Source: Modestobacter versicolor
GTDB lineage: Bacteria > Actinomycetota > Actinomycetes > Mycobacteriales > Geodermatophilaceae
Reading direction: 5' to 3'
DNA: 64,000 nt
Assembly (NCBI RefSeq): GCF_014195485.1
Contig: NZ_JACIBU010000001.1
Location: 3,720,001 to 3,784,000, forward strand
Positions within the stretch are counted from its first letter, which is position 1, and each line of letters starts with the position of its first letter. The notes beneath the pieces were generated by a model. That model saw only the letters and a list, made by a program, of their open reading frames with translations, did not search any database and was not told the origin of the DNA. The position numbers were made by a program, and so were the translations under genes. Of the stretch, positions 46,660 through 54,007 are shown in pieces.

Positions 46660-47481
46660 GTGACCTCCGCCGGGCTGGACCAGGAGCTGTCGCCGCGGAC
46701 CCACCACCTGCCGGCCGCCGCGCTCGTGGTGCTCAGCTGCGGCGCCACGGTCGCGCTCACGCTCGGCGTGGGCGACACCGGGCGGCTGGTCGCGGTGGCG
46801 GTGCTGCAGGTCGCGCTGGTCGCCGCCTGGGTGGTGGCCACCGGGATCCGCGGCTCGGCCGGCTCGCTGGCCCTCGGGGTCGCCGCCGCCGCGGGCGCGG
46901 ACGCCGCCATGCTGCTGCCCGAGCGGCCGGAGCTCGACTCGCTGCTCGCCGTCCTCGGCCTGGGGTTCCTGGCCGCCGTGGTGCACCAGATGACCCGCCC
47001 CTCACCGCGCCTGTACCTGGTCGCCTCGCTGGCCGGCGTCGTCCTGCTGCTGTGCTCGGTGTGCGCGCTCGCGGTGCTGCTGGCCCTCGGCCGGCTCGAC
47101 GACGGCGACCGGGCGCTGGTCACCGCCGTGCTGGCCGTCGGCGCCGCGCTGCTGGTGGGGCACCTCGTCGACCTGGTGCTGCCCCGGCCGGAGATCGCCG
47201 CCGGGGTGCCGCGCGGGCTGCTGGGCCTGGTGCTCGCGGTCGTCGCCGCGGTCGCGGTGGCGCTGCTGCGCCGCGACGGCGGGACGCTGGTCAGCGGGCT
47301 GTCGGCCGCCACCTACGGCGCCGCGCTCGGTGGCGTGGCGGCGCTGATGGCCGTGGGGGCGTCCTACGTCGTCGCCGAGCGGGGCCAGTCCAGCTGGGCG
47401 CTCCCGGTGGTGCAGGCGGTGCTGCCGCTGGCCGCCGCGGCGCCGATCGCCTACGCCCTCTCGCTGAACGGCCTCGGGTGA
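46660..47481 (+). CDS. Integral membrane protein, unknown function
   Basis: A 273-residue Ala/Leu/Val-rich protein with about seven or eight membrane segments (for example HHLPAAALVVLSCGATVALTL, LVAVAVLQVALVAAWVVATG-type and VASLAGVVLLLCSVCALAVL). No transport or enzymatic motif seen. Its stop overlaps the next start (DUF2993 lipoprotein-like gene) by 4 bp, so the two are coupled. GTG at 46660 is the first codon giving a sensible N-terminus. Divergent from glnR. Confidence 0.78.
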   Translation: MTSAGLDQELSPRTHHLPAAALVVLSCGATVALTLGVGDTGRLVAVAVLQVALVAAWVVATGIRGSAGSLALGVAAAAGADAAMLLPERPELDSLLAVLGLGFLAAVVHQMTRPSPRLYLVASLAGVVLLLCSVCALAVLLALGRLDDGDRALVTAVLAVGAALLVGHLVDLVLPRPEIAAGVPRGLLGLVLAVVAAVAVALLRRDGGTLVSGLSAATYGAALGGVAALMAVGASYVVAERGQSSWALPVVQAVLPLAAAAPIAYALSLNGLG

Positions 47482-48191
47482 GCCGCCGCCGGACCGGGTG
47501 CCTGGTGGCGCTGCTGGTCCTCCTCGCCGTCCTGGTAGGCGTGCTGGTCGTGGTCGACCGGGTCGGGGTCGGCATCGCCGAGGGCCAGGTGGCCGAGCAG
47601 GTGGCCGCCCGCGGTGGCCTCGCGGGCGAGCCGGACGTGGAGATCGCCGGCTTCCCGTTCCTCACCCAGGCGCTGTCCGGTGAGTACGACGACGTGCGCA
47701 TCCAGCTGACCGCCGAGGAGCTGGGGCAGCCTGCCGGCACCAGCGCCGACGTCTCGCTGCGCGGGGTGCACGTGCCGCTGTCCGACGCCCTCGGCGGGTC
47801 GGTCGAGCAGATCCCGGTCGACCGGGTCGACGGGACGGCGACGTTGTCCTGGTCGCTGCTGGCCGCCCAGCTCGGCGGGGACACCGCGCTGAGCTCCGAC
47901 GGCGACGGCATCCGGATCACCAAGACCGTCGAGGTGCTCGGCTTCGACTTCCAGCTCACCGCGTCCGGCACCGTGGCGCTCGAGGGCGGGGACGTCGTCA
48001 TCGACGTCTCCGACGCCTCGGCCGGGGCGGTGGACGTCCCGGACTTCGTGCTGGAGGAGGCCGCGCAGCTGCTGGACTTCCGCTACCCGGTGCCCGCGCT
48101 GCCCTTCGGGCTCCAGCTGACCAGCCTGACGCCCACGGCCGACGGCGTGGCGATCGACGTCGCGGCCACCGACACGGTGCTCTCCGGCTGA
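47478..48191 (+). CDS. DUF2993 (LmeA-like) phospholipid-binding protein
   Basis: A 237-residue exported or membrane-anchored protein. N-terminal signal/anchor RRRTGCLVALLVLLAVLVGV, then the DUF2993 pattern: EGQVAEQVAARGGL, VEIAGFPFLTQALSGEYDDV, ADVSLRGVHVPLSDAL, and the C-terminal VPALPFGLQLTSLTPTADGV. Mycobacterial LmeA of this family binds phosphatidylinositol lipids in the periplasm and aids lipomannan elongation. That role here is inference. Co-translated with the preceding membrane protein. Confidence 0.85.
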   Translation: MSRRRTGCLVALLVLLAVLVGVLVVVDRVGVGIAEGQVAEQVAARGGLAGEPDVEIAGFPFLTQALSGEYDDVRIQLTAEELGQPAGTSADVSLRGVHVPLSDALGGSVEQIPVDRVDGTATLSWSLLAAQLGGDTALSSDGDGIRITKTVEVLGFDFQLTASGTVALEGGDVVIDVSDASAGAVDVPDFVLEEAAQLLDFRYPVPALPFGLQLTSLTPTADGVAIDVAATDTVLSG

Positions 48192-48239
48192 TCCGCCCAC
48201 GGGCGGAATGCGCCCGGCGCCCACCCGGTTCACGCCGTC

Positions 48240-48686
48240 GTGGACGCGACCGGGCTCCTGGTGCTGGCGGCTGCGCTGGTGCTGACCGCGGTCGCCGCGT
48301 GGTGGCTGCGCACCCGGGACGGCGCGGTCGCCGCACCATCGGGCACCGAGGAGGACGTCGTGGGCGAGCTGGCGGTGCTGCGGGAGCTGGGCGCCCGCCC
48401 GGAGGAGGCCGACCTGACCGTCGTGCAGTTCTCCACCGCGTTCTGCGGCCCGTGCCGCGCCACCCGGGCCCGGCTGCAGCAGCTGCAGACCACCCGGCCG
48501 GGGCTCCGGTACCTGCACGTCGACGCCGAGAGCCACCTGGACGCCGTCCGCGCGCTCGACGTCCGGCGCACCCCGACGCTGTTCTACCTCGACCGCAGCG
48601 GTGGTCTCGTCGGGCGCAGCAGCGGGGCTCCGCGGCCGGACGAGCTGACCGCCCTGGTGGACGCGCACACGGGGGTCTCCTCGTGA
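48240..48686 (+). CDS. Membrane-anchored thioredoxin-like protein (ThiX-like)
   Basis: A 148-residue protein with a membrane anchor (residues 5-22) and a thioredoxin fold with CGPC active site (C69-C72) in FSTAFCGPCRATR, then VDAESHLDAVRALDVRRTPTLFYLD with the cis-proline. The order thioredoxin, rhodanese, DUF1416 resembles the M. tuberculosis thiX-cysA2-sseC region, suggesting a role in sulfane-sulfur handling. GTG start. The next transcription unit begins at the cysteine leader peptide, 17 bases after its stop. Confidence 0.87.
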   Translation: MDATGLLVLAAALVLTAVAAWWLRTRDGAVAAPSGTEEDVVGELAVLRELGARPEEADLTVVQFSTAFCGPCRATRARLQQLQTTRPGLRYLHVDAESHLDAVRALDVRRTPTLFYLDRSGGLVGRSSGAPRPDELTALVDAHTGVSS

Positions 48687-48691
48687 TCCGC

Positions 48692-48697
48692 TACCCT
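48692..48697 (+). promoter_or_regulatory. -10 element TACCCT of a leaderless transcript
   Basis: TACCCT fits the actinobacterial TANNNT -10 box and ends six bases before the GTG at 48704, so transcription should begin at that codon and the leader peptide would be translated without a ribosome-binding site. No clear -35 box, as is common for such promoters. Confidence 0.6.
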
Positions 48698-48703
48698 CGC
48701 GCC

Positions 48704-48778
48704 GTGGGCACCCTGCTGACCTCGCGCCGCACAGTCGACCTGTGCCGCGTCGGCAGCTGCCTGTGTCCGGCCTCCTGA
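48704..48778 (+). CDS. Cysteine-rich leader peptide (24 codons)
   Basis: GTG start then a 24-residue peptide whose second half, residues 8-24, reads RRTVDLCRVGSCLCPAS: three cysteines within eight residues (C14, C19, C21). Mycobacteria have leaderless polycysteine short reading frames that act as cysteine-responsive attenuators in front of sulfur genes; this one has the same design and lies 57 bp upstream of the DUF4395-rhodanese-DUF1416 operon. No ribosome-binding site, but a good -10 box at the right distance for leaderless translation. The 3' end carries an anti-Shine-Dalgarno sequence. Confidence 0.82.
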   Translation: MGTLLTSRRTVDLCRVGSCLCPAS

Positions 48779-48826
48779 GGGCGAGAACCGTTCGCCCAGA
48801 CGCGCCCTGCCCGCCGTCCGGAGGCC
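48769..48826 (+). promoter_or_regulatory. Translational attenuator: anti-SD in the leader pairs with the SD of the DUF4395 gene
   Basis: GGCCTCC (48769-48775), overlapping the last codons of the leader peptide, is the exact complement of GGAGGCC (48820-48826), the ribosome-binding site of the next gene. Between them GGGCGA/TCGCCC (48779-48796) can form a small hairpin that brings the two together. A ribosome paused at the last Cys codon (48764-48766) would cover the anti-SD and free the site. Confidence 0.7.
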
Positions 48827-48835
48827 CTGCTCGAC

Positions 48836-49300
48836 ATGACACCCCCTGCTCGTCCCGTGCCCACCGCTGAGACCGCTGGTGGTCAGGTCGACGTCCGGGG
48901 CCCGCGCTTCGGTGCGTGGGTCACCACCGTCGTCCTGGCCGTCGCGCTGGTCACCGGCAGCGGCTGGCTGGTGGCCGCCCAGGCGGTCGTCTTCGCCGTC
49001 GGCGCCCTCGCCGGCCTGCGGTACGCGCCCTACGGCGTGCTGTTCCGCACCCTGGTCGCGCCGCGGCTGGGCCCGGTGCGGGAACGGGAGCCGGAGGCGC
49101 CGCCGCGCTTCGCCCAGCTCGTCGGCCTGCTGTTCGCCCTGGTCGGCGCTGCCGGGTACCTGATCGGGGCGCCGCTCGTCGGCGCCGTCGCCACCGGGCT
49201 CGCGCTGGTGGCAGCACTGCTCAACGCGGCCACCGGCTTCTGCCTCGGCTGCGAGCTGTACCTCACCGTCCGGCGGGCGCAGACCGCCCGCACTGCCTGA
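48836..49300 (+). CDS. DUF4395 membrane protein
   Basis: A 154-residue protein with about four membrane helices: VDVRGPRFGAWVTTVVLAVALV at the start of the domain, FRTLVAPRLGPV in the loop, and the final helix with Cys pair GFCLGCELYLTVRR. DUF4395 proteins commonly accompany thioredoxin and rhodanese genes; a membrane sulfur-transfer or redox role is suspected but unproven. First gene under the cysteine attenuator; 31 bp upstream of the rhodanese gene. Confidence 0.85.
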   Translation: MTPPARPVPTAETAGGQVDVRGPRFGAWVTTVVLAVALVTGSGWLVAAQAVVFAVGALAGLRYAPYGVLFRTLVAPRLGPVREREPEAPPRFAQLVGLLFALVGAAGYLIGAPLVGAVATGLALVAALLNAATGFCLGCELYLTVRRAQTARTA

Positions 49301-49331
49301 TCCCGCCCAACCCACCAAGGAGACCCATCCC

Positions 49332-50165
49332 ATGAGCCGCAACGACGTGCTCGTCACCGCCGACTGGGCGCAGGAGCACCTCGGCCAGCCCGGCATCGTC
49401 TTCGTCGAGGTCGACGAGGACACCAGCGCCTACGACAAGGGCCACATCGAGGGCGCCGTCAAGCTGGACTGGAAGAAGGACCTGCAGGACGCCGAGGCCC
49501 GCGACTTCGTCGACCGCGAGGGCTTCAGCGCCCTGCTGTCGGCCAAGGGCATCAGCAACGACGACACCGTCGTCCTCTACGGCGGCAACAACAACTGGTT
49601 CGCCGCCTACGCCTACTGGTACTTCAAGGTCTACGGCCACGGCGACGTGAAGCTGATCGACGGCGGCCGCAAGAAGTGGGAGCTGGACAGCCGCCCGCTC
49701 TCCGCCGACGTCGTCGAGCGCCCGGCCACCCAGTACCAGGCCGCCGAGCCCGACACCTCGATCCGCGCGTTCCGCGACGAGGTCGTCGCCGCGATCGGCA
49801 CCAAGAACCTGGTCGACGTGCGCAGCCCCGACGAGTTCGCCGGCAAGCTGACCGCGCCGGCGCACCTCCCGCAGGAGGGCGCGCAGCGCGCCGGCCACAT
49901 CCCCTCGGCGGTCAACGTGCCGTGGAGCAAGGCGGCCAACGAGGACGGCACCTTCAAGAGCGACGAGGAGCTCGCCAAGCTCTACGCCGAGGCCGGCCTG
50001 GACGACGGCAAGGACACCATCGCCTACTGCCGCATCGGCGAGCGCTCGAGCCACACCTGGTTCGTGCTCCGCGAGCTGCTCGGCCACGAGAACGTCAAGA
50101 ACTACGACGGCTCCTGGACCGAGTACGGCTCCCTCGTCGGCGTCCCGATCGCGAAGGGCGCCTGA
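49332..50165 (+). CDS. Thiosulfate sulfurtransferase (rhodanese), CysA2/SseA type
   Basis: A 277-residue tandem-rhodanese protein. The N-terminal domain is inactive; the C-terminal domain has the catalytic C233 in YCRIGERSSHTW, the CRIGERS loop of actinobacterial thiosulfate sulfurtransferases. FSALLSAKGISNDDTVVLYG and VDVRSPDEFAGK are further family blocks. It moves sulfane sulfur from thiosulfate to cyanide or a thiol. Lies in the cysteine-controlled operon and is followed two bases later by a DUF1416 gene, as in M. tuberculosis cysA2-sseC. Lower GC3 variability and strong codon bias hint at high expression. Confidence 0.93.
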   Translation: MSRNDVLVTADWAQEHLGQPGIVFVEVDEDTSAYDKGHIEGAVKLDWKKDLQDAEARDFVDREGFSALLSAKGISNDDTVVLYGGNNNWFAAYAYWYFKVYGHGDVKLIDGGRKKWELDSRPLSADVVERPATQYQAAEPDTSIRAFRDEVVAAIGTKNLVDVRSPDEFAGKLTAPAHLPQEGAQRAGHIPSAVNVPWSKAANEDGTFKSDEELAKLYAEAGLDDGKDTIAYCRIGERSSHTWFVLRELLGHENVKNYDGSWTEYGSLVGVPIAKGA

Positions 50166-50167
50166 CC

Positions 50168-50461
50168 GTGTGCGGGGCCCCCGAGCAGGGTGGCGGTCTC
50201 GCGGGCGTGGACCTGACGACCCAGACGGTGATCCAGGGGCAGGTCTGGCACGACGGTTCGCCGGTCGCCGGCGCCTACGTGCGGCTGCTCGACGCCACCG
50301 ACGAGTTCACCGCCGAGGTGGTGACCAGCCCGGAGGGTGAGTTCCGGTTCTTCGCCGCCCCGGGGCGGTGGACCCTCCGGTCGCTGTCGCCGATCGGCCG
50401 GGCCGAGCGCAGCCTCGCCGCGGACGTCGGGCTCAACGAGACGACGCTCGCGATCGCCTGA
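50168..50461 (+). CDS. sseC: DUF1416 protein (SseC-like)
   Basis: A 97-residue protein, with MCGAPEQGG near the start (as VCGAPEQGG) and a single beta-sandwich domain: TVIQGQVWHDGSPVAGAYVR, RLLDATDEFTAEVVTSPEG, FRFFAAPGRWTLRSLS. This is the DUF1416/SseC family, nearly always next to CysA2-type rhodanese. Function is not established. GTG start, two bases after the rhodanese stop; a strong terminator follows. Confidence 0.9.
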   Translation: MCGAPEQGGGLAGVDLTTQTVIQGQVWHDGSPVAGAYVRLLDATDEFTAEVVTSPEGEFRFFAAPGRWTLRSLSPIGRAERSLAADVGLNETTLAIA

Positions 50462-50481
50462 CCGGGCACGCCGACGGACGA

Positions 50482-50520
50482 CGAAGGGCCGGTCTCCCCC
50501 CGGGGGAGGCCGGCCCTTCG
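50482..50520. terminator. Bidirectional terminator hairpin
   Basis: 50482-50500 pairs with 50502-50520 as a 19-bp stem with one G-U pair and a one-base nominal loop (CGAAGGGCCGG...CCGGCCCTTCG arms). It lies between the sulfur operon and the convergent TetR gene. Confidence 0.88.
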
Positions 50521-50526
50521 GCGTCG

Positions 50527-51207
50527 CTACAGCCCGAGGAGGCCGGCGAGGTCGCGCATCGCGTCGTCGAAGAAGGCGTCTGCGTCGGCGACCGCGCCGG
50601 TGAAGTGGCCGAACAGCTCGAAGCTGATCGCCCCGAACAGCCCGCTCCAGGCCAGCAGTCCGCGGGCCCGCACCCGGTCGTCGATGTCGGGGTGGTCGCC
50701 GCCGAGCACCGGCGCCACCCCGGGGGCGAGGGCGCCCGTCGGGGTGCCGGCGGCGGGCGGCAGCTGCCCGGCCCGGGCCGCGTCGCCGAGCACCCGGCCG
50801 AGCGCGGCACCGACCCGGATGGCGACCGGCACGGTGTCCCGCGGCGCGGAGTAGCCGGGCACCGGCGAGCCGTAGAGCAGCGCGTACTCGTGCGGGTGGG
50901 CCCGCGCCCAGGCGCGCACCGCCCGGCAGATCCCCAGCCAGCGGTCGCGGGGTGCGGCCGCGGGGTCGTCGGCCGCCTCCGCCGCGTCACCCAGCGCGGC
51001 GTAGCCGTCGATGATCAGCCGGGTCAGCAGGTCGTCCCGGCTGGGGAAGTACCGGTACATCGCCGAGGACGCCATGCCCAGCTCCCGGGCGACGGCGCGC
51101 AGCGAGAGGCCGGCGGCGCCGACGGTGGCCAGCTGGGCCCGGGCCAGGTCGGTGATCTCGGCGGTCAGCTCGGCGCGGGCGCGCTCCCGGGCGGTGGTCG
51201 GTGGCAC
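50527..51207 (-). CDS. TetR-family regulator
   Basis: A 226-residue regulator with N-terminal helix-turn-helix (ITDLARAQLATVGAAGLSLR, AVARELGMASSAMYRYFPSR) and a C-terminal ligand-binding domain of the TetR_C_13/WHG type (YALLYGSPVPGYSAPRDTV). The start is uncertain: GTG 51207 is chosen because starts at 51234 or 51243 would run into the operator palindrome. Divergent from an NAD-dependent epimerase-type gene it probably represses. Confidence 0.85.
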   Translation of the reverse strand: MPPTTARERARAELTAEITDLARAQLATVGAAGLSLRAVARELGMASSAMYRYFPSRDDLLTRLIIDGYAALGDAAEAADDPAAAPRDRWLGICRAVRAWARAHPHEYALLYGSPVPGYSAPRDTVPVAIRVGAALGRVLGDAARAGQLPPAAGTPTGALAPGVAPVLGGDHPDIDDRVRARGLLAWSGLFGAISFELFGHFTGAVADADAFFDDAMRDLAGLLGL

Positions 51208-51243
51208 CGCAGCAGCATGCCACTGCGAGAGCACCGCGCGCAA

Positions 51244-51314
51244 TCAAGAGCACTGCTCTTGACAGACCCGCGGAGGCAGGAGCAGGGTCGTCGCCACCCG
51301 AGAGCACTGCTCTC
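51244..51314. promoter_or_regulatory. Two TetR operator palindromes
   Basis: A perfect 19-bp palindrome TCAAGAGCACTGCTCTTGA (51244-51262) and a 15-bp one GAGAGCACTGCTCTC (51300-51314) share the core GAGCACTGCTC, with centres 54 bp apart. A partial third (GAGAGCACC, 51227-51235) lies in the TetR 5' region. They occupy the gap between the divergent TetR and epimerase genes. Confidence 0.85.
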
Positions 51315-51335
51315 ACAGATGGCGAGGAGACCGAC

Positions 51336-52322
51336 ATGGCGCGACACGTGGTGCTGGGCAAGGGCCCGGTGGGGTCGGCGACGGCGCAGCTGCTGGCCGA
51401 GCGCGGGCACGAGGTGCTGGTGCTGTCCCGCAGCGGTGGGCGCAGCACCGGTGCCGTGCAGCACGCGGCGGTCGACGCGTCCGACGCAGCCGCGCTGGCC
51501 GCCGCGGTGGGCCGCGCCGACGTGCTCTACAACGCGGTCAACCCGCCGCGCTACGACCGGTGGACGCAGGACTGGCCGCCGATCGCCGAGGCGGTGCTCG
51601 GTGCCGCGGAACGCAGCGGGGCGTTGCTCGTCGTCATGGGCAGCCTGTACGGCTACGGCCGCCCCAGCGGCCGCCTCACCGCGGCCAGCCCGCTGGCCGC
51701 CACCGACGTCAAGGGCCGGCTCAAGGCCCGGCTGTGGGGCGACGCGCTGGCCGCCCGGGACGCCGGCCGCATCCGGGTCACCGAGGCCCGGGCGTCGGAC
51801 TTCGTCGGCCCGACCGTGCCCGCTCCCCAGTCGCACCTGATGCGCCAGCTCGACACCCTGCGCCGCGGCCGGCGGGCCTGGGTCATCGGCGACCCGGACG
51901 CCCCGCACAGCTGGACCTACGTGCCGGACGTGGCGGCGACGCTCGTCGCGCTCGGCGCCGACCCCCGCGCGGAGGGGCGCGCGTGGATGGTGCCCACCGC
52001 ACCGCCGCGGACCCAGCGGCAGGCGCTCACCGACCTGGCGGCGGCGATGGGCGCACCGCGGGCGCGGGTGGCCGGCATCCCGTGGTCGGTGCTCCGGGCG
52101 ATCGGGACGCTGCAGCCGCAGATGCGCGAGATCGTCGCCATCCGGCACCAGTGGGACCAGCCGTTCGTGCTCGACTCGGCGGAGACGACGGAGGTCCTGG
52201 GCCTGGCGCCGACGCCCTGGGACGACGTCGTCCGGGCCACCGCCGCGGGGGCGGGTCAGGCCGGGACGACGACCCCGGGCACCGGCACCTCCGACGGCGG
52301 CACGGGGCGGCTGAAGAAGTAG
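51336..52322 (+). CDS. NAD-dependent epimerase/dehydratase family protein
   Basis: A 328-residue Rossmann-fold protein. The cofactor motif is VVLGKGPVGSATAQLLAERG (residues 5-24), then NAVNPPRYDRW and GSLYGYGRPSG, where the Tyr of the extended-SDR YxxxK site is not obvious. Substrate unknown. AGGAG precedes the ATG. Under two TetR-type operators shared with the divergent regulator, so probably inducible. Its last 67 bp overlap, on the opposite strand, the end of the GGDEF-EAL gene. Confidence 0.85.
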   Translation: MARHVVLGKGPVGSATAQLLAERGHEVLVLSRSGGRSTGAVQHAAVDASDAAALAAAVGRADVLYNAVNPPRYDRWTQDWPPIAEAVLGAAERSGALLVVMGSLYGYGRPSGRLTAASPLAATDVKGRLKARLWGDALAARDAGRIRVTEARASDFVGPTVPAPQSHLMRQLDTLRRGRRAWVIGDPDAPHSWTYVPDVAATLVALGADPRAEGRAWMVPTAPPRTQRQALTDLAAAMGAPRARVAGIPWSVLRAIGTLQPQMREIVAIRHQWDQPFVLDSAETTEVLGLAPTPWDDVVRATAAGAGQAGTTTPGTGTSDGGTGRLKK

Positions 52323-54007
52323 CCCTGCGCCTGGTCGCACCCCAGCGCGCGCAGCGCGTCGCGCTCCGCGGCCGTCTCCACGCCCTCGGCGACGGCGACC
52401 AGCCCCATGGCGTGCGCCAGGTGCACGCAGCTGGCCACGATCGCCCGGTCGCCGGCGTCGGTGGTCATGCCGGTGACGAAGGAGCGGTCGATCTTCAGCT
52501 CGTCCACCGGGAACTGCTTGAGGTAGGTGAAGCTCGAGTAGCCGGTGCCGAAGTCGTCGACGGCGAGCAGCACGCCCAGGGCCCGCAGCTCCTGCAGCGT
52601 GGCCAGGGCCGCCTCCGGGTCGCTCATCAGCGCCGTCTCGGTGATCTCCAGGACCAGCCGGGAGGCCCGCAGCCCGGCCCGGGCGAGGGTGCCGGCGACC
52701 CGGGGCACGAGGCCGGGGTCGGCGAGCTGGCGGGCGGAGAGGTTCACCGCCATCTGCAGCCCGGGGAGCCCGCCCGCGGCGTCCCACCGCACGGCCTGCT
52801 CGACGGCCTCGGTGAGCACCCAGGCGCCGAGGTCGCGGATCACGCCGGACTCCTCGGCGGCGTCGATGAACTCGGCCGGCTGGAGGAGGCCCCGGGTGGG
52901 GTGCTGCCAGCGGACCAGCGCCTCGACCCCGCTCAACGTCCCCGAGGGCAGGTGCTGCCGGGGTTGGTAGTGCACCCGCAGCTCGCCGTCGCGGACGGCG
53001 GCGCGCAGCTGCTCGAGCAGCACCAGCCGCTCGGCGCCGGGGTCGCTGCTGCCCGGGCGGTGCGCGTCCCAGCGCCCGCTGCCCTGGGCCTTGGCGCGGT
53101 ACATCGCGGTGTCGGCCCGGCGGAGCAGCAGGTCGGCGGTGTCCGGGACGTCCGACGGCGGCACGGGCACCTCGGCGGCGCAGATGCCGACGCTGGCCGC
53201 CACGACGAGCTCCACGCCCTGCAGGACGACGGGCTCGGCGAGCAGCTCGAGCAGGCGGTCGGCGAGCCGGCCCGCGGTCGACGGGAGGACGTCGTCCAGC
53301 ACGACGAACTCGTCACCGGCGAAGCGGGCGACGTCCGCGCCGGCCCGGGCGGCGCTGCGGACCCGGCGGGCGACCACCTGCAGCAGCTCGTCGCCGCTGG
53401 TGTGCCCGAGGGCGTCGTTGACGGTCTTGAAGCCGTCGAGGTCGAGGAAGAACACGGTGGGCACCGCGCCGTCGGCCCGGTCGGTGCGGGCCGCCCCGAG
53501 CCGGCCGTGCAGGGCGTGCAGCAGCCCCGGCCGGTTGAGCAGGCCGGTCAGCGAGTCGTGGTGCACCAGGGCGGTGAGCTCGGCCTCGGCCTGCGCGATC
53601 CGGGCCTGCGACTCCTCGGCGCGGCGCCGGGCGGACAGCAGCTCCTCCTCGTACCGGCGCCGCTCCTGGGCGTCGACGAGCACGACCCGGGTCTCCGCCC
53701 CGGACCCCGCCGTCTGCACCCGGGTCGCGCTCAGCAGCGCCGGGTGGCGCCGGCCGTCGGCCCCGGTGACCTGCACCGACGCCTCGGCGATCCGGCCGGT
53801 CACCAGCAGCTGCGGCAGCGAGTGGGTCGTGTAGAGGACGCGGTCGCCGATCGGCAGCAGCTGGGGGAAGGGCGTGCCCACCAGGTCAGCCGCGGCGTGC
53901 CCGGTCCAGGTGGTGAAGGTGGCGTTGACGGCGGTGACGAGCCCGTCGTCGTCCAGCAGCAGCTGTCCGCTCGGGGCGTGCTCCCAGAGCTCCGCGTAGT
54001 CCCTCAC
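52256..54007 (-). CDS. PAS-GGDEF-EAL cyclic-di-GMP enzyme
   Basis: A 583-residue cytoplasmic protein. PAS domain (4-115), coiled linker (115-146), GGDEF domain (147-310) with AGDEF at 230-234 in place of GGDEF, and EAL domain (325-575) with EAL at 362-364, VNLSARQL, LVLEITETAL, DDFGTGYSS and ELKIDRSF, all typical of active phosphodiesterases. AGDEF variants can make cyclic-di-GMP in some enzymes; the upstream RxxD inhibitory site is not canonical (RAGAD). The PAS domain is of the kind seen in RsbP/RsbU-type phosphatases. The GTG start overlaps the stop of the RsbQ-like gene by 4 bp, implying a sensor-ligand pair. Confidence 0.92.
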   Translation of the reverse strand: MRDYAELWEHAPSGQLLLDDDGLVTAVNATFTTWTGHAAADLVGTPFPQLLPIGDRVLYTTHSLPQLLVTGRIAEASVQVTGADGRRHPALLSATRVQTAGSGAETRVVLVDAQERRRYEEELLSARRRAEESQARIAQAEAELTALVHHDSLTGLLNRPGLLHALHGRLGAARTDRADGAVPTVFFLDLDGFKTVNDALGHTSGDELLQVVARRVRSAARAGADVARFAGDEFVVLDDVLPSTAGRLADRLLELLAEPVVLQGVELVVAASVGICAAEVPVPPSDVPDTADLLLRRADTAMYRAKAQGSGRWDAHRPGSSDPGAERLVLLEQLRAAVRDGELRVHYQPRQHLPSGTLSGVEALVRWQHPTRGLLQPAEFIDAAEESGVIRDLGAWVLTEAVEQAVRWDAAGGLPGLQMAVNLSARQLADPGLVPRVAGTLARAGLRASRLVLEITETALMSDPEAALATLQELRALGVLLAVDDFGTGYSSFTYLKQFPVDELKIDRSFVTGMTTDAGDRAIVASCVHLAHAMGLVAVAEGVETAAERDALRALGCDQAQGYFFSRPVPPSEVPVPGVVVPA

